From NCBI GenBank assembly GCA_012861695.1, contig JAAOOA010000016.1, forward strand, positions 26,394,031 to 26,458,030: DNA of 64,000 nt, given 5' to 3'. The translations under genes were made by a program, and so were the position numbers. The notes under the pieces were generated by a model, which did no database searches, had not been told where the DNA came from, and saw only the letters and a program-made list of their open reading frames with translations. This DNA comes from Trematomus loennbergii (lineage: Eukaryota > Chordata > Actinopteri > Perciformes > Nototheniidae). Below, one piece after another: positions 13,305-26,345 of this stretch; the stretch's first letter is position 1, and each line of letters begins with the position of its first letter.

Positions 13305-13704
13305 CAGCGGTTCCCAACCTGTGGGGGCATTGCAAGTGGGCCGCCAAATAATCAGCAAAACATTATGATTTGTGTGGAAACATTTCAGTATTAAGATTTG
13401 AACTTTTCCATTTTCTTTCTTGATCTCCTTAGCAACGGTCATTAAAGTCCTTGACAGCAGTCTGTTCTACTGGATTAACAACGTGTCACATGTTTGGAAT
13501 TAACCAATCAGAATCGAGTATTAAACTAATCCGTGTAATAAAAATGTCTGTTTGTTACTGATAGCCAGCTCCTTTTCTAATCAAAATGAAAAGTACTCTG
13601 AGAACTTTATTTAGCCTCTGTATTGTTTATGGTTGAATGTGGGCCGCAACATTTTTTTAGATTTGTTTTAGATTCTTAAGTGGGCCCTGACTTGAGAACC
13701 GCTG
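13305..13704. mobile_element. hAT MITE, 400 bp
   Basis: Starts CAGCGGTTCCCAACC and ends GAGAACCGCTG, so CAGCGGTTCYCAA is inverted at both ends. Flanks are GTGTAGAG (13297-13304) and GTGTAGAC (13705-13712), an 8-bp duplication with one mismatch. It has no open frame. This terminal type is widespread in vertebrate hAT MITEs. Confidence 0.88.
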
Positions 13705-13868
13705 GTGTAGACGATTGTGTGTGTATTGTTTTATAGCATATTATGCACTGTTTTGCTTCCTTATAGGTTTTGCATTAGTCTACATACTACACCATTTGAG
13801 TGGCAGTGCAGTAACTGTCAGGATGTCAAATGGATGTATTCCTGTGCACTACAAAGTTTACACTGTTG

Positions 13869-14167
13869 TAGGGCTGTGCAATTAATCGTATTTTAAATCG
13901 CGATTACGATTATGGCTTGCAACGATTACGAAAACAACGTAATCGAATAAAACGATTATTATTTTTATATTTTTTATTTTTTTGGTTTTTCAGTTGAATT
14001 ATACTTAAAGTTCAGGGTAATCAACTGTTAAAAACATACTGTTCACATTTTTGTTTCAATAAATGGATGTTTTCAAAGTAAATGGATACTCGTTTTTAAT
14101 AATCGTGATATCAATTATTGACCAAAATAATCGTGATTAGGATTTTTGCTATAATCGCACAGCCCTA
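13869..14167. mobile_element. hAT MITE, 299 bp, perfect TSD
   Basis: An 11-bp perfect terminal inverted repeat, TAGGGCTGTGC / GCACAGCCCTA, is flanked on both sides by CACTGTTG (13861-13868, 14168-14175). The interior is built of ATTACGATT/AATCG motifs and is strongly self-complementary. It is non-coding. Confidence 0.93.
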
Positions 14168-14564
14168 CACTGTTGAGTGGATTCAGTTCAATCCCTGTGA
14201 GGAAGAACACCTGTGGGCTTTACTAAATCCTCCACGATGAAGCTGCCGTGTGTGGGAGGCGACTCACAGAGAGAGGAAGGAGAGACTGGGATATACAGTA
14301 TGTGTATAAATGCAGGTATAAATGCAGGTGTGCTGAGCAGAGACACATCGTTGGAGTTGGAGTTTAGTAAATGCACCCATTGTTTGGAGTAATTAACATA
14401 AAGAAGATGCAGTTTAACTCCCAGGCTCATTACTGTGGTAACATGTTGGAAGAGAGGGACATAGCACAACTTATTAAAGTGTCAAAGAGAGCTTTGCTGA
14501 GCATGCATCCTGCTTTCAGGAATACTTTAAAATAAATAAAATAATAATTTGCACAGTTCGGGCC
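14168..14564. other. Spacer between two elements
   Basis: Starts with the hAT target duplication. The 93-residue minus-strand frame at 14188-14469 has no recognised domain. Confidence 0.45.
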
Positions 14565-14568
14565 TTAA

Positions 14569-14952
14569 CCTTCCTATTGTCTTCGTTTCCCCCCCCCTTA
14601 CTTTGGTGTTCGCGGTCAAATTTGACCGGTCCTGTTTTAACTGCTATTACATTAACACAAAACCATTAATCATCACCACATTTCATTTAACACCCTTTCA
14701 AACTGTACATATTGTATCAGACTACTGGTACACATGAAGAACTGCAGTAAATATACAAAGAATAGACACTGAACATGTATTGCGTGTGCCAGGTGTGATC
14801 CATGTGGGGGATGGGCACATAAGAGCGGGAAATGTGTACAATTGTTGTGTGTTTGTGTGTGCCAGGTGTGATTCACATGGGGGGATTGGGCACATAATGG
14901 GGGGGAACACATCTAGAGTGTGTGTGGTGTGTGTGTGTGTGTGTGGTGTGTG

Positions 14953-15049
<97 letters not shown>

Positions 15050-15233
15050 GTGTGTGACCGGGAACACCATGGGTGTTACAAAGTTGCAATGAAAGTTGGA
15101 TGAGCAATTTTATATCTTCAAATGTCTACTGTGAAGGATATCATAAAGCCTTAATGCAATCTAATGTAAAACAAAAAGTTATGATTGATGGACGTAGTAA
15201 ATCGGTCAGATTTGACCCGAAGACAACAGAGGG
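14569..15233. mobile_element. TTAA-flanked MITE with internal TG array
   Basis: The ends CCTTCCTATTGTCTTCG and CGAAGACAACAGAGGG are near-perfect inverses, and each is followed outward by TTAA (14565-14568, 15234-15237). TTAA duplication and CC-starting ends fit piggyBac-like elements. The interior has a TTTGACC palindrome near 14617-14630, a tandem duplication of about 85 bp (GTGTGCCAGGTGTGAT near 14783 and 14868) and a TG array. There is no transposase. Confidence 0.85.
14919..15056. repeat. (TG)n array inside the TTAA MITE
   Basis: Interrupted TG dinucleotides. It lies wholly within the 14569-15233 element, so it is either part of the family or grew after insertion. Confidence 0.95.
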
Positions 15234-15237
15234 TTAA

Positions 15238-16616
15238 CTTAAAGTGAAGACTAGTTATTTGGGATGTATATAATGCCAATGTTGCCTAACAATGCTATAT
15301 TTCAGCTACTTTCTGCTACATTATGTGAGTTTATAACAAAATATATATGTTCAACCTCCCAAAATGAGTATAATCTACACAGTATAGTATATGTATTACA
15401 CACGAGCAACTAAAAAAAACCTAATAATAAATGACTAATTTACAATTCTCTATCTGCGGTAATCGATTTGAAAATGGGACACTAAAACAGTCGCATGTGT
15501 TTAAGGAAGCCACATTGAAAACTGTTGAATCCAATTAATGTACTATACCAGAAACTACTTATTTGATTTAAGTTTATACAGATTTTGCCATAACTTCAAG
15601 GGGACAGAAACACTTTTTTATAATCCACCTTGAAGCCATAGATGAAATACTAAGTGTATGACCTTCTAAAATGTTGCTCAATTAGATAAAAGTGAGGAAA
15701 ATGTTGTGGACCAACCAACACAGACGCTGTATCCGCAGCATCACAGACATTTTATTAATAAATAAATCACTTTCATGGGAAAGGAAGTGAGTGAGTTTAA
15801 TATGTTATCACATGGGTGAGATGTTATATCATCCCTCCTGTATGATTGCAAGTGACAGCTGTCATTTACAGACAGATGGAAATACAGAAATGACAAATAC
15901 AGTAAATGCAGAGAATATGGAATTAGGAGATAAGGTGAAAAACAGAATGAGGGAAGAAGAGATTTGGAGGAAGTAAACAAAACTGAAATAGAAATAGGCG
16001 TTTGATGAGAGGTGTGAAAACTGAATGCTTAGATATGTAGAGTGAACATCCTCCTCATTCACACATTAATATATATGAGTACTCAGAAGGATGAGTGACA
16101 GCTGGACGAACAGACGGGATGACGCACACTCACAGATTGGCAGGAACACAATCATTTGTTACATAGATCAACAATTACTATAGAGACAGAGAGAAAAATG
16201 ATACGGTACAGTATTATTATTTGTATGGAATAGAACATAGATTTTATTTTGCATTGCTATTATACAACAGTTTAATACTGAGAAGTTATACTGCGTATTT
16301 AAAACCAGCCTCGTCTCCAAAATATTCCCATCAATGAAACTAGACTGTCAATTTCCATGGATACGTTTCTCAATAAAGTCAGTAGAAGACTATGTGAAAC
16401 ATCTGAAAGACATATTTGTGTTTAAGTTCATCCAATACTGAGCAGGACTTCGACCGTTCGTTTTATGGAATTTTAATTATTGTACTCTAACTGTATTTGT
16501 GTCATTGTGTTATGTACCTTTTTCATTGGTATTTTCACATTTATCTTGTAAGATATGTTTGTTGTTTTTGCATTGTTTTACATTGCTTTTACATTGTCAA
16601 TTGTGTTTGTTGATTT
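15238..16616. other. Unique-looking sequence, nothing recognised
   Basis: Overlapping frames near 15741-16062 lack any domain. The part from about 16480 may belong to the repeat whose tail follows. Confidence 0.5.
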
Positions 16617-16682
16617 GTGAAGCCCTCTGAGTCAAATATGATTTGTGATATTGGGCTCTATAATAAACTTGAATTTAATTAA
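16617..16682 (+). mobile_element. L2-type LINE/SINE 3' tail
   Basis: The sequence GTGAAGCCCTCTGAGTCAA, then ATTTGTGATATTGGGCT and TATAATAAACTTGAATT, is the typical 3' end of teleost L2-clade LINEs and SINEs that borrow their tail. No coding part remains. The left boundary is unclear and may reach back to about 16480. Confidence 0.6.
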
Positions 16683-16689
16683 TGTAATT

Positions 16690-17932
16690 GAGTTATCATG
16701 TGCACGCTGTCCTCTCGACATTTTGCATGTACTTGCACAAGAACATGCATGGATTGTTAAAGCCAGAACAAATTGTTAATCAATAACCTTTGTAAATAAC
16801 CTACCAAAACCAACATTGGAATGATACGATGCATGGTTTAAGTAGCAGGACATGGACTTCACGCTGTTCATCAGCCTTCCTCCCTATGAATGTACTTGTG
16901 CATTCACAAAAACATACACGAATGTTCACACTTGCAGGGTTAAAAAGTAACAGATAAAAACGTTTTCAATCAATAGGTCAAGTCGAGCATTACACCCAGA
17001 ATCACATCATAGTCTGAGCAGCAATACTCTTTGTTTGCTCCACTCAGAATTAGCCAAAACTATACAAACCACAGCCGGTTGAGTCAAACAGGCATCTTAC
17101 CAAACTGTTCTTCATCAAACATGTGCATTAAAAGCCACTGATTCTAGATAGTGTGTGCAGGAAGAAACTATTGATAGTTTGCTATACAAGTATTTAGAGA
17201 ATAAACCAATAAACAATTCAGTCACCTTTGCATTCCTTGGAAAGTTATGTGATCGTCAATTGGGGAAAGAGGCTAAAGGTCATATTTTCTCAAGATGGCA
17301 ACTTGTCCTTTGGGCCTCGTGGTATGCTGGGTATGTCGGTGTTTTATGATACCCAAGGTTCAGCTCCAGCCAAAACAAAAAGACTCAGTTTCAGTATTCA
17401 GTTACAGATAATTGATGGTGTTTCAGGTCTTTAGGGAAGGTTTTCAATTGTTGGTGTAGATACAAGCTTAAATATGTTCTTTTTATCAGCTTTGAATGTA
17501 TGTTGGTGTGGTCATTGTCAGAAAAAAGGACCATAGGTTATAATTCTTTATCCCTTCTCACATCACATATACAGTAGTATGATGAGCAGTGAAGAAAAAC
17601 TGTCTCACAACCTTGTAAAAGGTTATCGTCCTCTGTTAAAACGGAGTACAAGAATGACCGAGGTGTTCTGCCTTTTACAAGATAAGATACAAGATTCTTC
17701 AGGGCAGCTCCGGTTTAACACATCGCTGTAAAGTTTTAAAACATTGAGACGATTTGTATTTTAGCTTTGATTGATGCTTAGTGTCTTTTCAATGTAGTGA
17801 CTGCCGATATGAACTAGATACTTAAACGATAGACCATCTCATCTGATGAGTCAGAAACGCTTATCTCTCTTGCATCAATCGTGCAATGATTTAGGTGAAC
17901 GCATATATTTAGACCTACGACAGCTGTAACAA
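16690..17932. other. Unique-looking sequence, nothing recognised
   Basis: Short frames at 17155-17434 have no domain signature. Confidence 0.5.
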
Positions 17933-17936
17933 TTAA

Positions 17937-18125
17937 AAGGGCCCTATTATGCTTGTTGGGGTTTCCCTTTCCTGTAGTGTGTTATAAAGGTTTTTGTGCA
18001 TGTAAATGGTCTGCAAAGGCTAAAATCCCTGTTTTCCCTCCCTTCCCTTGGGGGTTTCTCTCTCTTCTCTCTCCTCCCTAAAAAATAAAGAGCTTTTTGA
18101 ACATTAAAGCATGTAAACATGTCAC
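17937..18125 (-). mobile_element. TTAA piggyBac-like MITE, truncated copy D
   Basis: After TTAA (17933-17936) the copy starts AAGGGCCCTATTATGC and continues with the body seen at 26346 onward (the TTTCCCTTTCCTGTAGTGTG block, then GTAAATGGTCTGCAAAGG). It stops after the AGAGCTTTTTGAACATTAAA block, before any minisatellite. Another repeat starts at 18129, so it was probably truncated by that neighbour. Confidence 0.75.
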
Positions 18126-18128
18126 AGT

Positions 18129-18560
18129 TAGGGCTGTACCCGAATATCCGAATATTCGTTTGTTGGAGTACTATTCGGGTTTCAATTTCGTATTCGGATA
18201 TTCGTTTTTTTTTTATTGAATTGATTGAAATCTCCAATATCAACGTAAGAGCTTGTGCCTCTTCGGGGGTGCTAACACTTAACCATACACTTTATTGTTT
18301 ACTTTCTCCATCTTTATATGTAGATATGACTTTTCTCCGTTAATCTCCGTCACGTTGTTTCCATAGCAACAACAACTTCCTGTCAACAGCGCTAACTCTC
18401 CTTCAAAATAAAAGCATGTCCATAAAAAATAGGAAGCCAAGCCAAATTACACTTAAGACATATACAACTAAACGAAGTAACAAACACAATGCGATATCCT
18501 TTTCAATTTCAAAGAACACAAATTGGGTTGTATCCATTAACAAATAACTATAAAACAACA
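18129..18560. mobile_element. Interspersed repeat with hAT-like left end, copy 1
   Basis: Starts TAGGGCTGTACCCGAATA, like the hAT end at 13869, and has CGAATATTCG repeats. From 18217 to about 18545 it aligns (roughly 80 percent by eye) with 61427-61450 plus 61612-61885. Shared blocks include TCAACGTAAGAGCT, TTGTGCCTCTTCGGGGG, an X-box-like palindrome and CTTCAAAATAAAAGCAT. The second copy carries about 160 bp extra after the first block. No right end was found. Assignment to hAT rests only on the left end. Confidence 0.6.
18357..18370 (-). promoter_or_regulatory. RFX X-box-like palindrome in repeat copy 1
   Basis: GTTGCTATGGAAAC on the minus strand fits the loose RFX consensus GTHNYYATRRNAAC. 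The same 14 bp are kept at 61709-61722 in a diverged copy. Function in the repeat promoter is inference. Confidence 0.4.
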
Positions 18561-19409
18561 ATACTGTAGAATAACAAAATGAATCCCGTGAATAAACCGA
18601 AATACACGTGTTGAAGCGGTTCGCTGCTGATACTACAACCCCCCCCCCTCCGCGCGGCACATTTTTGTGGACTCCCTGAAAGCTCCCCATGTTGGTGATA
18701 CCCTCCAGTTTGTAAACATTTGTCATGTAGGTGCTTTTAATCTCTGTTCACCAGCGATGTCACGCGACACAAAGGCCTTGTGAAAGGTCAAAGAGCCTCT
18801 CGACCCATCGTGATGAGTGTCATAAAATATGGCTTAAGCTGTGTGTTTTTTTATTGGACGCTTTTAGCAACCCTAGTTTATGATCTTCCTGGCTCTTATC
18901 CTGCCTTTTATTGTCATGTACACACATAAGCTTCCTCCTGAGGAAACCTTTCCCTGAGAACATGCGCTGTTAAACGCTGCTTAAAAGCCACGATACCCAG
19001 GAGGGAACGTTCTAGTACTGCTGGGGTACTTTGTTGTTTCCGACAGTTCTCCTACATCTCTAAATCACTGTCATACCCATGATCACAATAAAGAATGCGC
19101 TCTCAGGTATTATTACTGTAATAACCCACAGCAGGCTGCAGTATATGGAAATCATATCTCAGTTAAAGTGTGCTCAACAGAAGAGATCTCCAAATGTATT
19201 ATGTAACTTCTCATTGCGCTCGAGGGTTTATGAAAAAATGCTCTGCCACTGTGCGGTCTCCTAAACCTCGCTTCAGCTCTGATAGATTTTCCATGCCGCA
19301 CAACCCAGAGCAGGTTATTGGTTTTATAAAATGGGTGTATATGTCCGTGTCTATGCCCTGCCATCCGTCATGTTGCGGTGGTTAACATGGCAGAAATCCC
19401 CATCGACAA
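18561..19409. other. Unique-looking sequence, nothing recognised
   Basis: Contains a C run near 18641-18650. There are no supported genes or element ends. Confidence 0.45.
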
Positions 19410-19612
<203 letters not shown>

Positions 19613-20380
19613 CTGTCAGGGGAACTGGGTTGATTTAATATCTGCGCTCTTCTCTTCAGAAAGATGTGATGCACACATCATCCCACACATTGTAAAGCCC
19701 TCATTTGAATACACTGAACTAAAGAGGAATTTGCACAATATTTTAAATGGTGCACAACACAGTTCTCATGTACACAAACACACAAAAGCACCCCCCACAC
19801 ACACACAAACAGTGAGGTGTGTGCCTTCAGGCTCAGGTGCCCTAACAATAGACATTTCGCTCTGCAGCCAAACACACACCTCTCTCTCCTTCTTCCTCTC
19901 TCTCTCTCTGTAAACCTGATGCAGTGTTTTCTCCTCGGGTGGGATTCCTTTCTGTCTCTCTCTCTTTCTAGCAATCTCCTTCACTCTCTCTCTATCATAC
20001 AATAATCTACCAATTTCCTCTACAACGCACACCTGCTGACTCTATCAGCGACACATACTGCAGCATGTCAGCCTGCACCAGTGTCCATTAGAAACTCAGA
20101 ATCAAGACCTTTTAAAAAATGAAACACGACATTATTCCTTCCTCAAATAAAAACATGTTATATGGACTGCAGGATGTTTACGTTAAATTGTACGTCTGTT
20201 GCATTCAAACTCACCCAAATGAGTTAACACATTGGTTAATGCCACCATGAAAAGCCCTCAATATTCCACAGTTTACCAGAGTTATGGTGAATATGGATGG
20301 CGGTGACTTTTCCCACGTTAACGCATGTATGAAATGTGTCCTTCTTCAAGTCTGTCCGTGCAATTTTCACTGTTTCTTCA
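19613..20380. other. Unique-looking sequence with CT tracts
   Basis: Low-complexity pyrimidine tracts at about 19880-19912 and 19950-20000. Nothing else was recognised. Confidence 0.5.
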
Positions 20381-20388
20381 CTCTAGAT

Positions 20389-20948
20389 CAGGGATCACCA
20401 ACTACATTTGTCCAAGGGCCAAAATTAATCCAAGAGACACTTTCGGGGGCCAGAGATTTTTATATATAGCCCAGAATTTTGAAGTTGTTGATGGGGGGAT
20501 TGTCAACTCGCCGGAGCCTCGTAGCGGGCTACTGCGGAGCGCATAAAGCAGACTCTTCACGCAGTGCTACTGTCCCGCAGCTGCTGCCTCTCTGTTGGAC
20601 TCTGTTGGGGGGGGGAGGTGCTAGTGGAGCACGCTCATGTACTGTCAACTCGCCGGAGACTCGTAGCGGGGCTTCTGTGCGTAAAGCAGACTCTTCACGC
20701 TAACAAAGGATCACTTCTTCTTCAGGGCAGGGAAGGCTAGGCAGTATCAGGCTACTGTCCCGCAGCTGCTGCCTCTCTGTTGGACTCCGGTACTGCACAT
20801 TACTCATGAGACGTTGTAAAAAGAAAAATTAGGGGGTGAACGCACTAACCACTCCGCTAACGCCACAGTCACCCCTGCCGTGCGGTTCCGGATGAGAATG
20901 TCTGGCGGGGCCGGATGTTGCCCGCGGGCCGTCAGTTGATGGTCACTG
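20389..20948. mobile_element. hAT MITE, 560 bp, perfect TSD, internal duplications
   Basis: The ends CAGGGATCACCAAC and GTTGATGGTCACTG are inverse in 11 of 14 positions, flanked by identical CTCTAGAT (20381-20388, 20949-20956). The interior repeats a GTCAACTCGCCGGAG block (near 20503 and 20644), AAAGCAGACTCTTCACGC (twice) and CCCGCAGCTGCTGCCTCTCT (near 20574 and 20759). It has no transposase. Confidence 0.92.
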
Positions 20949-20956
20949 CTCTAGAT

Positions 20957-21800
20957 GCATAGCTTTTGACGTGCTGCTAGCTGCTGCTCGATGCTATCCC
21001 TTTCCTCGGATGTTTAAATGTGTTGTTTGGTTAGAAGCTTGAAGAAGCTCTGTGGTTAACACAAGCTCACATAAAGACAAGTGTCTAAATGAGACGATTA
21101 AACGTCATCACGCCAAACATTAGCCGCCTTTAGCTTAGCGGTGGTGACGTGAAGTCCTTTATAGCCTAACGATAGCTTTTACTTCTGGAGATGGCATTTA
21201 GGCTTCATAAATGATACAATTGTCTTGATATGTGGAGATTAATCTGCTAAACAAAATGTGTAAGTATCATAAATGTGTATGACGCATAGTTTATTTTCTG
21301 CAACACACTGAAGTCCAATGGATAAATCCAATTATTTTGTTGGAGAGCCCTTGCGATGCTAACTTTGGGGTCTGCCTACAAAAATATGTTATCCCTGCGC
21401 CTCTCCATTGTCTCTCATTATAGCTCCATACTCTCACTGCCAGAATATGACAAATATGAAGTGGTGAGCCAATGTAATCTAACTTTAGGTAGATATTTCT
21501 GTTTACCCGACATTACCGAGTCAGTTTTGTTGAGTGTATGTTTTGCATAGACCATTATCCTGTAAAAAAGCAGACTGCCTTCTGGCCCGATATGACTTAG
21601 GTGTTGCGAAGTTATCCCACAATTCACCCAGTGAAGAGCAAACAAGACAAAAAGCACAGTTCTTGAAAGTAAAGGGCCGCTGCAGGACTAATGGATTTGC
21701 TTCTGCCACGGTTGTACTTTGTTTATCAAGGGATGGAAAACACTTTGAAAAAGAAAAAGAGAGGCAGGCTATTCAGCATTTAAAAAACCTTTGACATGTT
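20957..21800 (+). other. Possible degraded element or pseudogene region
   Basis: The stretch 21060-21420 reads like a transposon 5' region that I half-recognise from fish genomes. It is followed by frames at 21356-21550 and 21534-21794; the latter encodes a Lys-rich 86-residue peptide of no recognised family. No terminal repeats or second copy were found in the window. Confidence is low. Confidence 0.25.
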
Positions 21801-23745
21801 TCATTTCGTGAAAAAGTTACATCCAGGTAATTTCTACTTTCTGTTGTACCACCAAAGACTGCAAGAGAGACAACGTTAGTCCTACGTCACTACTGCCTGT
21901 AACATCCTTCTTCCATCTTACATATTTCTGCTTTATTGTTATTATTTCACAGAAGATGTAGAGATTATCCTTTCAGAAAGCACCAGATGGGAACTGTTCC
22001 TGCCTTTGGGAGGTCTGATGATTGATAATTCCTCTCCACACAGTGATTTTGACTCTATAAACATAGAGGCCTGTTTTGATGGGATTACTTATGCAACGTT
22101 GGTCATGTAACATTGTTAGGATTGGATGTCTGACAGGATTTGTGTCTCTGGGAGGGGGGACTGTGGTGATTTGAATACTCCACGCATCATGCATTGTTCA
22201 GTGTATCATGTTTAACCTGTCAGGAGATTACACACATCCTCAGACATCTTTTATGTCTTCGTTGTTCCTCCAATCATTCAGAATGCTTAGATTTTGACCA
22301 GTAAGAGAGCTTGCATGACTGAAATTCATACATTTAGCAAAGTTTTGAGTTGCAATGGGAACCTTTAAAAGCCTTTGCAAACGCCTATAAACCATATATA
22401 CAGTACCTGCAGTCCTGATTGAGAGCTTCACAGTTTTAAATGCATAAAAAAGTATATACACTTCCAGGCTTTTCCCCGCATTGCAGAATAAATTCACAGA
22501 ACAGATCCTCCCATCCCATTGTGACAAGCAGGCATTGTTTAAAGTACAATAAAGACATTATTATTCCGTCTATTTGTCATTCATAACACATCGCAGAGGA
22601 GGTGAGAACATCTCTGAGCTCTTAGCACCTTCCTACTGATGCTGTGAGCAGGCGGTGTTGTGTGATCCTATTATAGCACACAGGATGTTTTAACAATACT
22701 GTGTCAATGCCAACTTTCATCTGCAACCTGAAATCCATCAATTAATCCATCCATCCATCCAAAAATGTGTCAATAATACACTTTATTATACAAGCAAGAC
22801 CTGTTAATGTGATTTCACACGCCGTACATTTTCTGTTTTCATACTTATGTGTTACATACATCGGATGGGGAAGACGAAAATCCTACAGACTTTAGCGAAA
22901 ACTTGACAGAAAATCCTCTTAAACAGTAGATCAGTTTCCTTCATTCCTCAGCAATTATTATGTTCCTCTCTCCGTCTTTCTTTCTCCTCCATGTCCCTTT
23001 CTTTCTTGTCTTTTCCATTTGTCTCCTCAAAGCTTTCTTTCCTAGCTTGCAGTCTTTTTGAATTTTTTTCCTTCAGTGAGTGTTCTGGATGGAAAGACAG
23101 TCAGAGCTGGGGGAATCAAATCAACCTCACTTTTACTCTGTGTGTGGTTTGTGTGTGTTTGAGTGCTGGTGTGTGTGTGCACAGATGTGTGTGTGTGTGT
23201 GTGCACATGCGTGAGCGAGCAGAGCTGTTAAAGTGAGATTGATCCATTGGCTCCAGCTGAGAGGGGGAGAGAGGTCAGCTCGGTTTAATTTCTACCAGTT
23301 TGGTTCCCTCCCTCTGAGAGAAGTTGGCTGAGTGTCTGCTATCTTCCTACAGAAGGAGACTTTGGCCAGCGCTCAATCTTTAATAGTGGATCCCTCTTTT
23401 ATCCGGCAAACTTTGGCCATGGTTCAGATCCCAGTGGAAGGGCCGAATGGCTGGCCAGATTTCAAATGATGACTTTTTTATTACAGATGGACAGAAGGGT
23501 TAGCTGAGCGTCTCTCTTAGCTGTTAGCTGGACACCATGGAAGCCTTTCTCTCTCTATCTGCACTTTACTTTGCCCTCAAGTCATCACTCATTTCTTTAC
23601 AAGCCAAATCTGGTTTCTTAAATCAAGAGCAGTTTTCTGTTCTTACACTGGACACTGAATAATATGAAATGTATTAGCAATTAGTTACAAGCAAGCAAGC
23701 TCTTCGGAAGATGTTGATCGTTAAGTGGGTCTACACCTGTCTTCG
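21801..23745. other. Unique-looking sequence with simple repeats
   Basis: Contains a short (ATCC)n run near 22741-22760, pyrimidine tracts near 22960-23040 and a degenerate TG tract at about 23140-23206. No gene was recognised. Confidence 0.5.
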
Positions 23746-23749
23746 TTAA

Positions 23750-24530
23750 AGGGGCCATAGTATGCTCTCTTTTTCAGCATCATATCAGTATGTAGTGTCT
23801 CTACTTTAAAGAGTCTTCTCCTGCTGATGTTCAGGTGTATATCAGTATGTAGTGTCTCTACTTTAAAGAGTTCTCTCCTACTGATGTTCAGGTGTATATC
23901 AGTATGTAGTGTCTCTACTTTAAAGAGTCCTCTCCTGCTGATGTTCAGGTGTATATCAGTATGCAGTGTCTCTACTTTAAAGAGTCCTCTCCTGCTGATG
24001 TTCAGGTGTATATCAGTATGTAGTGTCTCTACTTTAAAGAGTCCTCTCCTGCTGATGTTCAGGTGTATATCAGTATGTAGTGTCTCTACTTTAAAGAGTC
24101 CTCTCCTGCTGATGTTCAGGTGTATATCAGTATGTAGTGTCTCTACTTTAAAGAGTCCTCTCGTGCTGATGTTCAGGTGTATATCAGTATGTAGTGTCTC
24201 TACTTTAAAGAGTCCTCTCCTGCTGATGTTCAGGTGTATATCAGTATGTAGTGTCTCTACTGGGACATGTCTCCATGCTTTAATGTTCAAAAAGCTCTCT
24301 ATTTTTCTCATACTGTCTGTGCTGCAGCACCTCTTTTCACCCTCTGTCTGAAACCAGAGCCCAGTCTGCTCTGATTGGTTAGCTGGCCGGCTCTGTTGTG
24401 ATTGGTCAACCGCTAAGAGATGTCCTGCCCCTTTGGGATTTTAACCTTTGCAGACCATTTACATGCACAAAAACCTAAAGAACACACACATTCAGGAATG
24501 GGAAACCCCCATAAAGCATATAGGGCCTCT
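23750..24530 (+). mobile_element. TTAA piggyBac-like MITE with minisatellite, copy A
   Basis: Both sides carry TTAA (23746-23749, 24531-24534). The ends AGGGGCCATAGTATGC and GCATATAGGGCCTCT are inverse with a few mismatches. The left part is the 57-bp minisatellite. The right part (24262-24530) is the body shared with copies B, D, F and G: a TTTTCACCCTCTGTCTGAAA block, a GATTGGTTAGCTGGCCGG block and a GATTGGTCAACCGCTAAGAG block. There is no transposase; piggyBac-like is inferred from TTAA and end sequence. Confidence 0.88.
23781..24261. repeat. 57-bp minisatellite, array A (~8.4 units)
   Basis: Unit core: GATGTTCAGGTGTATATCAG, then TATGTAGTGTCTCTACTTTA, then AAGAGTCCTCTCCTGCT. Units are nearly identical. 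Because 57 is divisible by three and the unit lacks stops in one frame per strand, it yields spurious frames of 174-196 residues with a 19-residue period. Confidence 0.97.
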
Positions 24531-24534
24531 TTAA

Positions 24535-25429
24535 TGTGTAAAAAGATTGATCATGGATTATAAAACCATTGCAAACAAGGCAACATCTATATAAAGCCAA
24601 CATTAATCAGTCCTTATGCTTCAAATATGCTTTTTCCTTGGAGACCAGGTGGTATAAAAAGTTAAATAAACATTGGCGAAGGCTTTTTCTGGAAGACTTT
24701 GACATTTGGATCCCAGGTCTGCATATCTTGACTTTCCCACTTTGACTTTTCCTTCTTATGTTGCACGTCTGATGTGTGCTAAAGTTTACAAATGAAACTG
24801 CACAGCGTTGCTCCTGTGTTGCTGTCAAGTCGAACAAAAGTGACTGCTTTTAATCCAGCTAAGGACATTGGTTGCATGTGGAAAAAACAAAGGAGGTAGG
24901 CATTGATAAAACAAACTACAGAAACGTGTTACAGGTCAGGTGGTGGTTTGCTAAAATAAAAACCCATTGAAGCTCCAACGAAACTAGCAGCAAACAGCTT
25001 CTTTTGAATAACATATACCAACAATAATTAATATATTTTTTAAAAAGCATAAAAGTACCCTGGTTGCATGAGTGTCAGGCTTTTAAAACAGTGACAGCCT
25101 GCTACCTTGCACCAGATGAAGTGAAGCACAATAAGAGAACTGTTTAATGACATTACAGCGTGTTAAAGTGCTTTGGGAGAAACTTGTAATGACTCAGGGG
25201 AAAGAGAATAAAGAAGCCGAGAGATGGAGATGACATTAACAAAGATAAATGGAAATATTAACACAATTCATACTTAATGAGTCGGAATAAAAAGAGGAGA
25301 TCTCAGCTTTTAATAATGAAGATGTCCCCGTTCATCTTCTCCACATTATCTGCTCCGAGCTCTCAGACATCTGGTCCAAACGCACACTCATTCAGACAGA
25401 TCCATACCATCAGAGGTTTCTAGCCTCAG

Positions 25430-25430
<1 letters not shown>
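24535..25430. other. Unique-looking sequence, nothing recognised
   Basis: No coding or repeat signature was seen. Confidence 0.5.
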
Positions 25431-26341
<911 letters not shown>

Positions 26342-26345
26342 TTAA

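Noticed and set aside
23721..24351. 174- and 196-residue opposing frames over array A
   Set aside because: Both strands are open because a 57-bp unit without stops is repeated; no start context or domain.
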